A stretch of DNA of 64,000 bases from Bacteroidales bacterium (GTDB lineage Bacteria; Bacteroidota; Bacteroidia; Bacteroidales; VadinHA17), in contig JAIVHO010000032.1 of assembly GCA_020201035.1 (NCBI GenBank), positions 111,763-175,762 on the forward strand, written 5' to 3'. Numbering within the stretch: the first letter of the stretch is position 1; each line of letters begins with the position of its first letter. The position numbers were made by a program, and so were the translations under genes. Below are positions 1-8,265 of this stretch, piece by piece. The notes beneath the pieces were generated by a model. The model saw only the letters and a list, made by a program, of their open reading frames with translations. It was not told the DNA's origin and did not search any database.

Positions 1-907
1 TTGCACATGCATTCTGCACGTCAGAGAGTTCCTGATAACTCCTGGCCATCTCAAAATAAATCTTTGCCTTATCTGCATCTCCTCCAAGCTCAAGTTCAAG
101 AGCGCTGGTGAAGGACTTTACAGCATCAGCCCATTTGGAGATATTCTGCTGAGCCTGTCCTAGCTGGTACCATATGCCTGAGCTTGCACCGCCATACTCT
201 ATTGATCTGGTAAGATTTTCAACAGCTGAGGCATAATTCTCATTCTGCATATCTGCCTGCGCATTATTAAGGAATGTGCTGCGCAGCTTGGTCTGTATAT
301 CGCCGGCAGTCTTGTTGTCACGTGTTGACTTGGCGGTCTCAATACCGAGCAGGGCTACCTCCTCCATCTTGTCATAATCTTCCATCTCGCTGTAAACAAG
401 CACCTTTCCAAGGTATGCTTTTGCATATCTTGATTCTCTGGCAAGCACCTGGTCAAAATAATCCAATGCAGCGGTATAATCTCCTGCACTCAGGGCATTT
501 GATCCCATAACATTCAGAATACTCAATGCAGTGGAATTGGCGCGTGATGCAAGTGAGGCGTCATCCACAACATTTGCTGTTTTGATACATGATTCAAGCT
601 TTTCAAGTGCTCCGTCATAATCCTTTTTGGAGGCATGGTTTTTTGCCGACTCCCAGTACATTTTCGGGATCTGCTTTAAAGCCTGATCCTTTATCTCAGC
701 AGCTTCCTCACCAACCTGTTCGGCCAGTGATACCGTTTTCTCAAATGATGCAATAGCTGCATCCGGATTCATCTTCATCATCGTTACACCGGCATTGAAG
801 GTCTCTACAACCTCTGCCATTGCTGCCTGTCCGAATGCATTCAGTGAAAATGCCATTACACCAATAGCCATTATGCTCCTGAGTGCTGTCCGCTTTAACT
901 CTCCCAT
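1..907 (-). CDS. Secreted TPR-repeat protein, C-terminus outside window
   Basis: The reading frame starts at ATG 907 and runs to the window edge without a stop, giving at least 302 codons. The first 25 or so residues form a signal peptide (basic MGELKR start, hydrophobic core, small residues around FGQAAMA). The rest is helical and carries several tetratricopeptide-like segments with the usual small and aromatic positions, for example YDGALEKLE, YTAALDYFDQ, YASAVENLTRS and WADAVKSFTSALE. TPR domains are protein-binding scaffolds, so a role in the periplasm or at the inner face of the outer membrane is inferred; no enzymatic motif is visible. A near-consensus Bacteroidota promoter lies 34 bp upstream. 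The partner and process are unknown. Confidence 0.75.
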   Translation of the reverse strand, partial: MGELKRTALRSIMAIGVMAFSLNAFGQAAMAEVVETFNAGVTMMKMNPDAAIASFEKTVSLAEQVGEEAAEIKDQALKQIPKMYWESAKNHASKKDYDGALEKLESCIKTANVVDDASLASRANSTALSILNVMGSNALSAGDYTAALDYFDQVLARESRYAKAYLGKVLVYSEMEDYDKMEEVALLGIETAKSTRDNKTAGDIQTKLRSTFLNNAQADMQNENYASAVENLTRSIEYGGASSGIWYQLGQAQQNISKWADAVKSFTSALELELGGDADKAKIYFEMARSYQELSDVQNACA

Positions 908-940
908 AGTTATCTGTTTATGTTTAACTTAATTAATTTG

Positions 941-970
941 CAAAGATAGAACTTTGACTAAAAATGCAAA
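941..970 (-). promoter_or_regulatory. Bacteroidota-type promoter of the TPR gene
   Basis: On the minus strand TTTG (967-970) is separated by 18 bp from TATCTTTG (941-948). This fits the Bacteroidota primary sigma consensus TTTG-N19-TAnnTTTG. Transcription would start near 934, leaving a leader of about 27 nt before ATG 907. Confidence 0.6.
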
Positions 971-1026
971 ATTTGTTTTATGCTGTAAAACAGTATTGCA
1001 GATAGCATAGATCAAAAAGCATACCA

Positions 1027-2703
1027 TTATCTGAATAGCTCTGTCATAGGCTCTCCCATACAGGCATTTGGAACCTGTATCCGGCACAGGGCTGAAAGGG
1101 TTGCAGCCACCTCATTCATGTTTACCTTACGTGTTACAGACATTCGGTTGACGGTATAACCATACCATATCAGAGGCACATGTATATCATACTCATAGGG
1201 GGAGTTATGATTTGTAACAAAGTTACCGCTTTCAATCCATCCGGGCTTAAGGTTTATAATAATATCACCTGAGCGTGAGGGATCATAACTGTTTCTTATG
1301 CTGCGAAAATAACCCCTTGTAAAGTCTCCTGTCTCAATAACGCTTCCCGGTACCGCAGATGCTACTCCGCTGAATTGTGTCAGAAATCGTGAAGCAGTCT
1401 GCTGCATTTCATCCAGATCAAGTCTGGCATCTTCAATAAGGGTGCGGTTCAGGTATATCTGTTTCTCATAGTACCCTTTAACCCAGCTTCCCTCACCGTA
1501 TATTACATTCAGATAGCTCCTGAGAAGTGTCAGAGCCTGATTCTGACTGAAGCGTCCCGACGGAACTTTGCTGTCTGCAAGCAACTCAGGCACTCCTGCC
1601 ACCCCATGAGCTGCCGTAAAACAGAGAAGGTAATTCTTCTTCCCTATCTTTTCATTCAGAAAATTAATCAGATGAGCCAGATCCCTGTCAAAACGGATAA
1701 CCGCATCAGCCATCTCAACCGAGGAGGGACCGAACAGATGACCGATATTATCCGTAACAGGATAGCCTATCATCAGAAAATCTGTTATATCATCGGCACC
1801 AAGCTGTTCCTCCTCAATCAGCCTGATAGCAAAATCATTGGTAAAGGTGTTTCCGGCCGGTATCAGGGGCAGCAGTGAATAGTCAGTTTCATTCCCCCTT
1901 CTTAAACCGGAAGCCCTGCCTTTGTCAAACCTGTATGGAAAGAGAGTCTTTCCCCCGATACCTATTTCCCAGGATGCAGTGTCAGAGATTGAACCGTTAT
2001 ACTCCTCCACAGGCAAAAGGGTTGTCCATCCGGCCGACAGGTATGTTTCAGGCAGGTTCATCTCGTTGAATTTCCTGACCCAGTCTGGCAGAGAATCAAT
2101 ATAATGAGTTGAGGACATCCAGGTGCCACTCCTGTCATCAAACCAGTAAGCTGCATCAGCAGCATGTCCGGCCCCCAGTATTGCTGCGTGATCTCTCATT
2201 GAGACTCCAAAAACCTTTGATTTTCCGTTGGTTGACATCTCCAGCTCATCAGAAAAGGTACTTGGAAACATATTAACCGGCGACTGCAGGCCGTTCTCAA
2301 AACTTCCTCCGACGGGATTAACCTCACTGTCAGAAGTACAATATACAACCGCATCCCTTAATGGGTGGTACCAGCTGTCAGCGATTATTCCATGAAACCG
2401 GGGATCTGTTCCTGTCGATAGAGTGGCATGGGCAGGAGCACTCTGTGTGGAGAAGAAGTCATAGGAGGCATTCCTGCAGTATGTGCCTTCATTAATAATC
2501 ATTTTGAATCCTCCTTCACCAAACCTGTTTGAGAACCTGTCAATAAAATCATATCTGAACTGCTCCATCACAAGAGTAACAACCAGCTTTGGCCTGTCAG
2601 GAGGGATATAGGCAGTCTGGGAGAGAAGAGGTGATGGAAAAGACAATTTGATTAATAGTATTATTGCTAAAACTCCGGATATTCTTATTGTTGACATCTG
2701 CAT
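1027..2703 (-). CDS. PafA-type alkaline phosphatase superfamily protein with altered active site
   Basis: A 558-residue secreted protein; the hydrophobic segment at residues 8-29 is a signal peptide. It aligns along its whole length with PafA-like periplasmic phosphate-monoester hydrolases: RPKLVVTLV near residue 38, SAPAHATLSTGT near 88, GHAADAAYWFDD near 179, TDNIGHLFGP near 317 and NHNSPYEYD near 498. Compared from memory with Chryseobacterium PafA, four metal ligands are kept (D318, H322, H366, H499). The others differ: the first Asp is Glu47, the Thr nucleophile is Ser88, the Asn is Asp109, the Lys and Arg of KDR are Arg170 and His172, and the Asp of ADHG is Ala365. It could be a pseudoenzyme or act on another substrate. 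A perfect-spacing promoter precedes it; the M14 peptidase gene lies upstream on the same strand. Confidence 0.8.
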   Translation of the reverse strand: MQMSTIRISGVLAIILLIKLSFPSPLLSQTAYIPPDRPKLVVTLVMEQFRYDFIDRFSNRFGEGGFKMIINEGTYCRNASYDFFSTQSAPAHATLSTGTDPRFHGIIADSWYHPLRDAVVYCTSDSEVNPVGGSFENGLQSPVNMFPSTFSDELEMSTNGKSKVFGVSMRDHAAILGAGHAADAAYWFDDRSGTWMSSTHYIDSLPDWVRKFNEMNLPETYLSAGWTTLLPVEEYNGSISDTASWEIGIGGKTLFPYRFDKGRASGLRRGNETDYSLLPLIPAGNTFTNDFAIRLIEEEQLGADDITDFLMIGYPVTDNIGHLFGPSSVEMADAVIRFDRDLAHLINFLNEKIGKKNYLLCFTAAHGVAGVPELLADSKVPSGRFSQNQALTLLRSYLNVIYGEGSWVKGYYEKQIYLNRTLIEDARLDLDEMQQTASRFLTQFSGVASAVPGSVIETGDFTRGYFRSIRNSYDPSRSGDIIINLKPGWIESGNFVTNHNSPYEYDIHVPLIWYGYTVNRMSVTRKVNMNEVAATLSALCRIQVPNACMGEPMTELFR

Positions 2704-2726
2704 AATCTAAGTTGTGATTCAGTCAG

Positions 2727-2757
2727 CAAAAATAGCTTTTTCAGGATCAGAAACAAA
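2727..2757 (-). promoter_or_regulatory. Bacteroidota-type promoter of the PafA-like gene
   Basis: The minus strand reads TTTG (2754-2757), 19 bp, TATTTTTG (2727-2734), an exact match to the TTTG-N19-TAnnTTTG consensus. The expected start site, near 2720, gives a leader of under 20 nt before ATG 2703. It indicates that the PafA-like gene is transcribed separately from the M14 peptidase gene upstream. Confidence 0.7.
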
Positions 2758-2793
2758 TGTGACTGATCCTGTCAATTAACAAAGGCGTGAGGC

Positions 2794-4503
2794 TTATCTT
2801 CTGACAAGGAGTGATTCAAATGATCCTTTACCCTGCGACAGTATCACCCTGCAAATATATACTCCCGGAGCAAGATGCGATACATTTTCCGTAACAGGCT
2901 GTCCTGATGTAAAATAGCGAATTTTCTTCAATACTGTCTGCCCTTGCAGGGAAATTATTGTTAACTCTCCCTGGCCCTCTTTCAGGTCAGATAACATTAT
3001 ATTTAAATTATCAGCTACAGGTACCGGGTATAGAATAAGCTCCCTGCTATTTTCAGGAAGGGTATCCTGACCCAGCGGTACCATGGCCACTGACAGCCTT
3101 AACTGTTCTCTCTCTGTCACAGAAATACCATATACAGTATCTGGCTTATAACCATCAGCTGAGAAAGCAAAATCCCACAATCCAGGGGCAATAAGCCTGA
3201 TATAGTATCCTGTTAAAGAGTCTGATACAATATGTGACCCATCAAGATCATGATTGACAGTAATGACTGAAGCTTTCAGTGGCTTCCCTGTTATGGCGTC
3301 TGTCACAAATCCGTGAACACCGAACATAGCGTTTTCAGCATACCGCAACATAGACCTGTAGTTATAATCCCATAGCTGCGGGAGTCCGGATCCTGATGTA
3401 AGCTTCGTTTTGTCAATCTCTGCTGTTACTTCCCTGCCATGCTGAGCCCATGTAACATAATCCTGCCGCCCTCCCCTTATTTCATACCATACCGACCCCC
3501 GCACTATTCCGTTATCAAACCCGTCCATATAACCTTCACCGGAGACTAAATGGACACTATCTGCCCATTCCCTGCTGATCTTCTCAAACCATTCATCATC
3601 CGGATGTTTTGCCGACCATGTGTCCCACGGATAATTAATTACCTCTTCTCCCGAATGGAAATTCACAGAGAGGGTAAAACGGTTCATCTCCTGGAAGTGT
3701 ATAAAATTATTTGTTTCCTGATCAGGAGCCTGATCAGTAAGAGGACCCGGGAAACTTCTGTTCAGGTCAGTGCCTTCCGAGTTAACCCTGGTGGGAAAAA
3801 GAATTGTATCCCTGCTTCCCGGAGTGTCATAGCTTGTATATGTGCCGTCAGGATTTGCCAGCGGGTTAATCCATATCTGGAGTGAATCAACAAGGTGTCC
3901 GGCCAGTGTGGTTGAGGGGTAACTCTCAAGCAGGTACTCCGCCAGTCTGAGCAAAAGAACGAAGCCTGCCAGTTCATCACCGTGCATTGTGGAGGTAAAA
4001 AACACTGCGGGCTCAGCCTCTTCATCCGAAACATTATCGGAAATTTTCAGAGCCAGAACAGCCCTCCCCATATAAGTCAGACCAATAGTGTCGAGGCGAC
4101 AAATATCAGGGTAGCTGCCGGCAAAATATCTCATAATGGAGTCATACTGCTGAAGGGTAGGATAGATATCCCAGTTCATTGCCTCCTCCATCGTCATGGC
4201 AGATAGAATGGATTTGGGTGAATCCTGCTCCTTTACATAGGCCGGTAGTTCCAGTGAAAAAAACCAGGCTGTGTCATCAGCAGACAACACTATCTCTGCC
4301 ATTCCCTCCCTCAGACCTGATACTGAAAGGTTACGGTTTATCAGTTCAAACAGTTCCCTTCCCGGATATTTAATCAACACTTCAGCCTGCCCTCTAAGTG
4401 CGATTGCATCCTCTATCTGATCACGGGTAACAGGAATCTGCGCAAATGCCGGGGCAGATAACAATGAAAAAAGTAAAACAATATAGATATTCCTAAATGA
4501 CAT
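2794..4503 (-). CDS. Secreted M14 zinc carboxypeptidase with T9SS C-terminal sorting domain
   Basis: 569 residues. The order is: signal peptide (1-21, ending AFAQ); an N-terminal region; an M14 catalytic domain at about 115-395; a carboxypeptidase-regulatory-like beta domain at about 400-465 (GVHGFVTDAITGKPLKAS); and a C-terminal type A T9SS signal domain from about 485 (LYPVPVADNLNI, then LAPGVYICRV). The zinc motif is HGDE (H174, E177), with a third ligand His in VNFHSGEE. The substrate-binding pair is seen in DLNRSFPG, and the likely catalytic Glu in EVTAEID. It should remove C-terminal amino acids from peptides outside the cell or on its surface after passage through the type IX system. 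ATG 4503 is chosen because the signal peptide follows directly. Specificity cannot be read from the sequence. Confidence 0.88.
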   Translation of the reverse strand: MSFRNIYIVLLFSLLSAPAFAQIPVTRDQIEDAIALRGQAEVLIKYPGRELFELINRNLSVSGLREGMAEIVLSADDTAWFFSLELPAYVKEQDSPKSILSAMTMEEAMNWDIYPTLQQYDSIMRYFAGSYPDICRLDTIGLTYMGRAVLALKISDNVSDEEAEPAVFFTSTMHGDELAGFVLLLRLAEYLLESYPSTTLAGHLVDSLQIWINPLANPDGTYTSYDTPGSRDTILFPTRVNSEGTDLNRSFPGPLTDQAPDQETNNFIHFQEMNRFTLSVNFHSGEEVINYPWDTWSAKHPDDEWFEKISREWADSVHLVSGEGYMDGFDNGIVRGSVWYEIRGGRQDYVTWAQHGREVTAEIDKTKLTSGSGLPQLWDYNYRSMLRYAENAMFGVHGFVTDAITGKPLKASVITVNHDLDGSHIVSDSLTGYYIRLIAPGLWDFAFSADGYKPDTVYGISVTEREQLRLSVAMVPLGQDTLPENSRELILYPVPVADNLNIMLSDLKEGQGELTIISLQGQTVLKKIRYFTSGQPVTENVSHLAPGVYICRVILSQGKGSFESLLVRR

Positions 4504-4575
4504 TGCACTTACTTACTGATAAACAATACCCTGTTGCCAGCCAGATAACCTCAGATCATATTTAAAAAGCAGAAA

Positions 4576-5673
4576 TCAGACATTAAACCTGATGTGGAGG
4601 ATATCACCATCATCCACAATATAATTCTTTCCTTCAACATGAAATCGACCTGCCTCCTTGCACGCCTGTTCTGACCCATATTTAATAAAGTCGTCATATT
4701 TCATTACCTCAGCCCTTATAAATCCTCTCTCAAGATCCGAGTGTATTACACCAGCAGCCTGAGGAGCAGTTGATCCCCTCCTGATTGTCCATGCCCTTAT
4801 CTCCTTGGGACCGACCGTAAAAAATGTCTGCAGGTCAAGCATCCGGTAAGCCTCCCTTACAAGCCGGTTAACGCCCGGTTCAGGGAGACCGGTATCAGCC
4901 AGAAACTCCAGCCGGTCGGCCTCATCCTCCAGTTCCGCTATCTCCGCTTCCAGAGCTCCTGCAATAACCAGTACACCCGTTGACTCCTCAGCCAGAGACT
5001 CTTTTACCTGATCCACATAATGATTACCGTTTAGTGCTGATGCTTCATCCACGTTACAGACATATATTACAGGCTTTACTGTTAAAAGAAATATATCATC
5101 CAGATACTTCATATCAGCCTGTTTCAAATCCAGGCTCCTCACATTTCTGAACTCCTCAAGATGCTCTTTCACGCTCTCCAGCACCTCAATTCCCCGTATC
5201 GCATCCTTGTCGCCGGTTTTGGCTACCTTCTTCAGCCTCTCTATCTTCTTCTCCACAGATTCAAGATCCTTTATCTGTAACTCAAAATCTATATTCTGAA
5301 GATCCCTTACCGGATCTACGGAACCATCGATATGAGGCAGCGCCTCGTCATCAAAACATCTCAGCACATGAATAAGTGCATCAGTGTTCCGTATATCACC
5401 AAGAAACCTGTTACCCACACCCTCCCCCCTGCTCGCTCCCTTTGTTAGTCCGGGTACATCAACAATCTCCACTGTTGTGGGAATCAGTTTTTCTGTTTTC
5501 TGAAACTGCTCCAGTTCAGCAAGTCTTGGATCTGGCACCTCAATAATCCCGATATTGGATTTTGTTGCACTGAATGCAAATGCATTTATTTCTCCCTTTG
5601 TCCTTGAAATACAGTTAAATATTGTTGTTTTACCAACGTTTGTTATACCAATGATACCACACTGTAGAGCCAT
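4576..5673 (-). CDS. ychF: Redox-regulated ribosome-binding ATPase YchF
   Basis: 365 residues, the normal length for YchF/Ola1. The N-terminal G domain has the P-loop GITNVGKTT at residues 8-16, switch region DVPGLTKGASRGEG near 72, and NVDEA near 206 in place of NKxD, which explains the family's preference for ATP over GTP. A coiled-coil insert (about 125-190) is followed by a TGS domain at the C-terminus (FFTVGPKEIRAWTI, then GDILHIRFNV). YchF binds the ribosome and is linked to stress and translation fidelity. Relative to the usual GLPNVGKSTLFN the P-loop reads GITNVGKTTIFN, a conservative change. It has its own promoter motif. Confidence 0.95.
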   Translation of the reverse strand: MALQCGIIGITNVGKTTIFNCISRTKGEINAFAFSATKSNIGIIEVPDPRLAELEQFQKTEKLIPTTVEIVDVPGLTKGASRGEGVGNRFLGDIRNTDALIHVLRCFDDEALPHIDGSVDPVRDLQNIDFELQIKDLESVEKKIERLKKVAKTGDKDAIRGIEVLESVKEHLEEFRNVRSLDLKQADMKYLDDIFLLTVKPVIYVCNVDEASALNGNHYVDQVKESLAEESTGVLVIAGALEAEIAELEDEADRLEFLADTGLPEPGVNRLVREAYRMLDLQTFFTVGPKEIRAWTIRRGSTAPQAAGVIHSDLERGFIRAEVMKYDDFIKYGSEQACKEAGRFHVEGKNYIVDDGDILHIRFNV

Positions 5674-5699
5674 GTTTCATAATTTATTGTTTCCGGACA

Positions 5700-5707
5700 C
5701 AAAGTTA
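5700..5707 (-). promoter_or_regulatory. -7 element of ychF promoter
   Basis: The minus strand reads TAACTTTG 27 bp upstream of ATG 5673, matching TAnnTTTG. A clean TTTG -33 box at the standard distance is not seen, only the weaker TGTTT about 20 bp further upstream. Confidence 0.45.
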
Positions 5708-5834
5708 GTTAAAAGGATTCAGGTGAAACAGCACCGGTTGCATTTGTGGTAATTAAAACTTCTTGTTCAGTTTTTATCTTCTAATTCTGCCTTTCAGGCT
5801 CTGACCCTTTCAGTCGGTTGTCCTGCAAACAGCC

Positions 5835-6000
5835 CCGCCAACGGACTCTTAAGGCAGTTGACTTGCCACTGTTCTCGCCGGTATTCGACCCGCCACTGTT
5901 CTCGCCGGTATTCGACCCGCCACCGGACTCTTAAGGCAGTTGACCCGCCACCGGACTCTTAAGGCAGTTGACCCGCCACCGGACTCTTAAGGCAGTTAAT
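5835..6000. repeat. Composite 27/28-bp tandem array in ychF-vWA gap
   Basis: Six abutting units fill most of the 425-bp divergent gap 5674-6098. Type X (28 bp) contains GGACTCTTAAGGCAGTTGAC and type Y (27 bp) contains CTGTTCTCGCCGGTATTCGAC-like sequence; both begin CCGCCAC and end GAC. The order is X (5835-5862), Y (5863-5889), Y (5890-5916), X (5917-5944), X (5945-5972), X (5973-6000), with almost identical copies. There are no spacers, so it is not CRISPR. No open frame or terminator is evident, and no gene was seen in the rest of the gap. Confidence 0.9.
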
Positions 6001-6068
6001 TTAATACCCTTTCTCAGGCTTTGAATCAAAAGGTTGATAAAAATAGTATAAAATCAAAATTGAGATTA

Positions 6069-6076
6069 TAAATTTG
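6069..6076 (+). promoter_or_regulatory. -7 element upstream of the vWA gene
   Basis: TAAATTTG matches TAnnTTTG 23 bp before the GTG start at 6099. No good -33 box is present at the usual distance. Confidence 0.4.
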
Positions 6077-6098
6077 ATAAACATAAAAACAAGGATGT

Positions 6099-7469
6099 GT
6101 GAGAATATTTTTTATTGCAATAGCATCTCTTCTGGCAACACTACAAACAGCCGGACAGCAACCTGAAACAGTAGCTCCCATAACAAGAATACTGTTTATT
6201 CTCGACTGCTCACAGAGTATGGCCGGGAGATGGGAAAATGACATTAAAATCAATATAGCCCGTAAGTTCCTCTCCCACACGGTAGATAGCCTGGGGAAGT
6301 TCCCGGATGTTGAGATGGCGTTAAGGGTATACGGACACCAGAGTGTGGTGCCTCCGCAGGATTGCAATGATACCAGGCTTGAAGTACCCTTTGGACCCGA
6401 CAACGGTTACAATATAAAGCGCAGGATGGGGCGACTCTATCCAAAGGGAACAACACCTATTGCCAACTCTCTGGCAAAGGCTGCAGGAGATTTCCCCGCT
6501 GACGGGGATTCACGTAACATTATTATTCTGATAACCGATGGAATGGAAGCCTGTGACGGAGATCCATGCGCTGTTTCCGCTGATCTTCAGAGGGCAGGCA
6601 TTCTGCTTAAACCCTTTGTGATAGGAATTGGCCTTGATCCTGAATTCCAGAAGACATTTGAATGCCTTGGGACAGTATATAATGCCTCTACTGAAGAACG
6701 GTTTAAAGAAGTTCTGGATATTGTGGTAACCCATGCCCTTACTGAGACAACCCTTCAGGTAAATCTTCTTGACAGTTGGGGTATTCAGTCCGAAACCAAT
6801 GTCCCTCTCACATTTTATAATAACAGGAGCGGCAAAATAAGGTACAATTTTATCCATACATTGAACAACCGCGGGTTACCTGACACCATGAGAATTGATC
6901 CCCTTGTAGAATACAGAATATTGGCCCACACAATTCCGCCCGTGACATCAGACACGGTAATACTTGCAACCGGCAAGCACAATGTCACAGCAATTGATAT
7001 TCCGCGTGGCTCGCTGCAGGTAGTGCAGGACAGAGGCTTTCAGTACCGATCACTCGAATATATTATAAGAAAGGGAGGTACAATGGAAACCCTGTGGCGA
7101 CAACCTCTGTTTGAAGAGGTAGACCTTATTACCGGGCGGTATGACCTTGAGATTCCGACCATACCGCCCACACTCCTCTATAATATTCAGATCAACCAGA
7201 GTGAAGTAACCACAGTCACACTGCCACAACCCGGAGTGATAACACTTCTGGTTAACAATCCTGGCATATGTCACCTTTGTATTGAAAAGGAGAACACTCT
7301 TATAACGGTTAAGGAGATAGATACAGGAGAAAAATCGGTTCCACTGATCCTTCTGCCCGGGAAATATGTAATTATCTACAGGCCACTGCACTCACGGCAG
7401 TCATTCTTCACCATTGTAAAAAGATTTAGTGTTGAGTCGGGTCGCTCCTCCTCACTGAAAATAATTTAA
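6099..7469 (+). CDS. Secreted von Willebrand factor A domain protein
   Basis: 456 residues from a GTG start; the nearby ATG at 6095 is in another frame. Residues 1-20 are a signal peptide. A vWA domain spans about 28-215 with an intact metal-ion-dependent adhesion site: D36-C-S38-Q-S40, the Thr of GTTPIANSL, and the Asp of ITDGMEACDGD. The remaining 240 residues look beta-rich (NVPLTFYNNRSGKI, VTLPQPGVITLLVNN), as in repeated immunoglobulin-like or PEGA-like modules, without a membrane anchor. vWA domains with an intact MIDAS bind protein ligands in a metal-dependent way. The next gene is an ECF sigma factor 94 bp downstream; whether they share function is not shown. Confidence 0.8.
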   Translation: MRIFFIAIASLLATLQTAGQQPETVAPITRILFILDCSQSMAGRWENDIKINIARKFLSHTVDSLGKFPDVEMALRVYGHQSVVPPQDCNDTRLEVPFGPDNGYNIKRRMGRLYPKGTTPIANSLAKAAGDFPADGDSRNIIILITDGMEACDGDPCAVSADLQRAGILLKPFVIGIGLDPEFQKTFECLGTVYNASTEERFKEVLDIVVTHALTETTLQVNLLDSWGIQSETNVPLTFYNNRSGKIRYNFIHTLNNRGLPDTMRIDPLVEYRILAHTIPPVTSDTVILATGKHNVTAIDIPRGSLQVVQDRGFQYRSLEYIIRKGGTMETLWRQPLFEEVDLITGRYDLEIPTIPPTLLYNIQINQSEVTTVTLPQPGVITLLVNNPGICHLCIEKENTLITVKEIDTGEKSVPLILLPGKYVIIYRPLHSRQSFFTIVKRFSVESGRSSSLKII

Positions 7470-7510
7470 TTCTCTGCCATCTGTCCTTTCAGCATAATTT
7501 TTATTTGCCT

Positions 7511-7541
7511 GATTAAACCTTTTCGCGTAAGCAGAGTCAAA
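7511..7541 (+). promoter_or_regulatory. Candidate ECF-sigma promoter before the sigma gene
   Basis: GATTAAACCTTTT, 11 bp, AGTCAAA. The same two blocks at the same spacing occur at 8142-8172, before the small downstream ORF. The layout of an AACC-like upstream block and a short downstream block resembles autoregulated ECF promoters. The sigma gene's GTG start is 23 bp downstream. Confidence 0.55.
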
Positions 7542-7563
7542 CATAATTAAAAAGAAACAGCCG

Positions 7564-8115
7564 GTGCCAGGAAAATACAGCGACAGGGAAATTCTGGATG
7601 GTTACCGTCTCAACCCGGAGAGAGGGATGCGGATGCTGGTGGAGAGCTACAGCGAAAAGCTCTATTACCATATCCGGAGGATACTGCTACTCCATGATGA
7701 GAGCGATGATGCACTCCAGGAGACCTTTATAAAAGCATGGAGGAATCTTCATTCTTTCCGTAATGAAAGCACACTCTATACCTGGCTGTTTCGTATTGCC
7801 ACCAATGAGGCGCTCGGAAGGATTAAAAAAATGGAGAGGAGAGTTGCTCCGGGGCGAAGGGCATCACTGGAACAGATACTGGGCACTTCGGCAGAAGAGG
7901 ATTCATTGTTTGACGGTGATGAAATAGAAAAGATTCTGCAGAATGCAATTTTATCGCTTCCACCTAAACAGAGGGTAGTATTTCAGATGAAGTATTTTGA
8001 TGAGTCTACATACGATGAGATAAGCACTGTTCTGGGGACGTCTGTTGGGGCCCTGAAAGCATCATACCATCATGCAGTAAAAAAAATTGAAGAATACATT
8101 TCAAAATATTCATAA
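7564..8115 (+). CDS. ECF-family RNA polymerase sigma factor
   Basis: 183 residues from a GTG start. Region 2 lies at about 22-95, with DDALQETFIKAWRNLHSFR for core binding and -10 recognition. Region 4 lies at about 127-180, with LPPKQRVVFQMKYFDES and a helix-turn-helix YDEISTVLGTSVGALKASYHHA. No region 3 is present, as expected for the extracytoplasmic-function group. No anti-sigma factor with a membrane segment follows; instead there are a 60-residue acidic ORF and a Spy-like periplasmic protein, a layout seen in other Bacteroidota. The candidate motif at 7511-7541 suggests it transcribes its own gene. The inducing signal is unknown. Confidence 0.92.
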   Translation: MPGKYSDREILDGYRLNPERGMRMLVESYSEKLYYHIRRILLLHDESDDALQETFIKAWRNLHSFRNESTLYTWLFRIATNEALGRIKKMERRVAPGRRASLEQILGTSAEEDSLFDGDEIEKILQNAILSLPPKQRVVFQMKYFDESTYDEISTVLGTSVGALKASYHHAVKKIEEYISKYS

Positions 8116-8141
8116 ATTCTGACTATCCCGGCTAACGAACC

Positions 8142-8172
8142 GATTAAACCTTTTGGTCGTCAGATAGTCAAA
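8142..8172 (+). promoter_or_regulatory. Second copy of the candidate ECF-sigma promoter
   Basis: GATTAAACCTTTT-N11-AGTCAAA, the same 31-bp layout as at 7511-7541. It lies 26 bp after the sigma stop codon and about 95 bp before ATG 8266. It would give the small ORF and the Spy-like gene their own sigma-dependent transcript. Confidence 0.5.
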
Positions 8173-8265
8173 GAAGTAGAAGAAGAAATATCAGGAGTCG
8201 AAGAAGAGGCAGCAGAAGTAAAAACATTAATCATACAACAGGAGCTAATTTCACCATGCAGTAAT

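Noticed and set aside
5835..6000. CRISPR array
   Set aside because: Units abut directly with no unique spacers, and no cas genes are in the window. The same holds for the other arrays.
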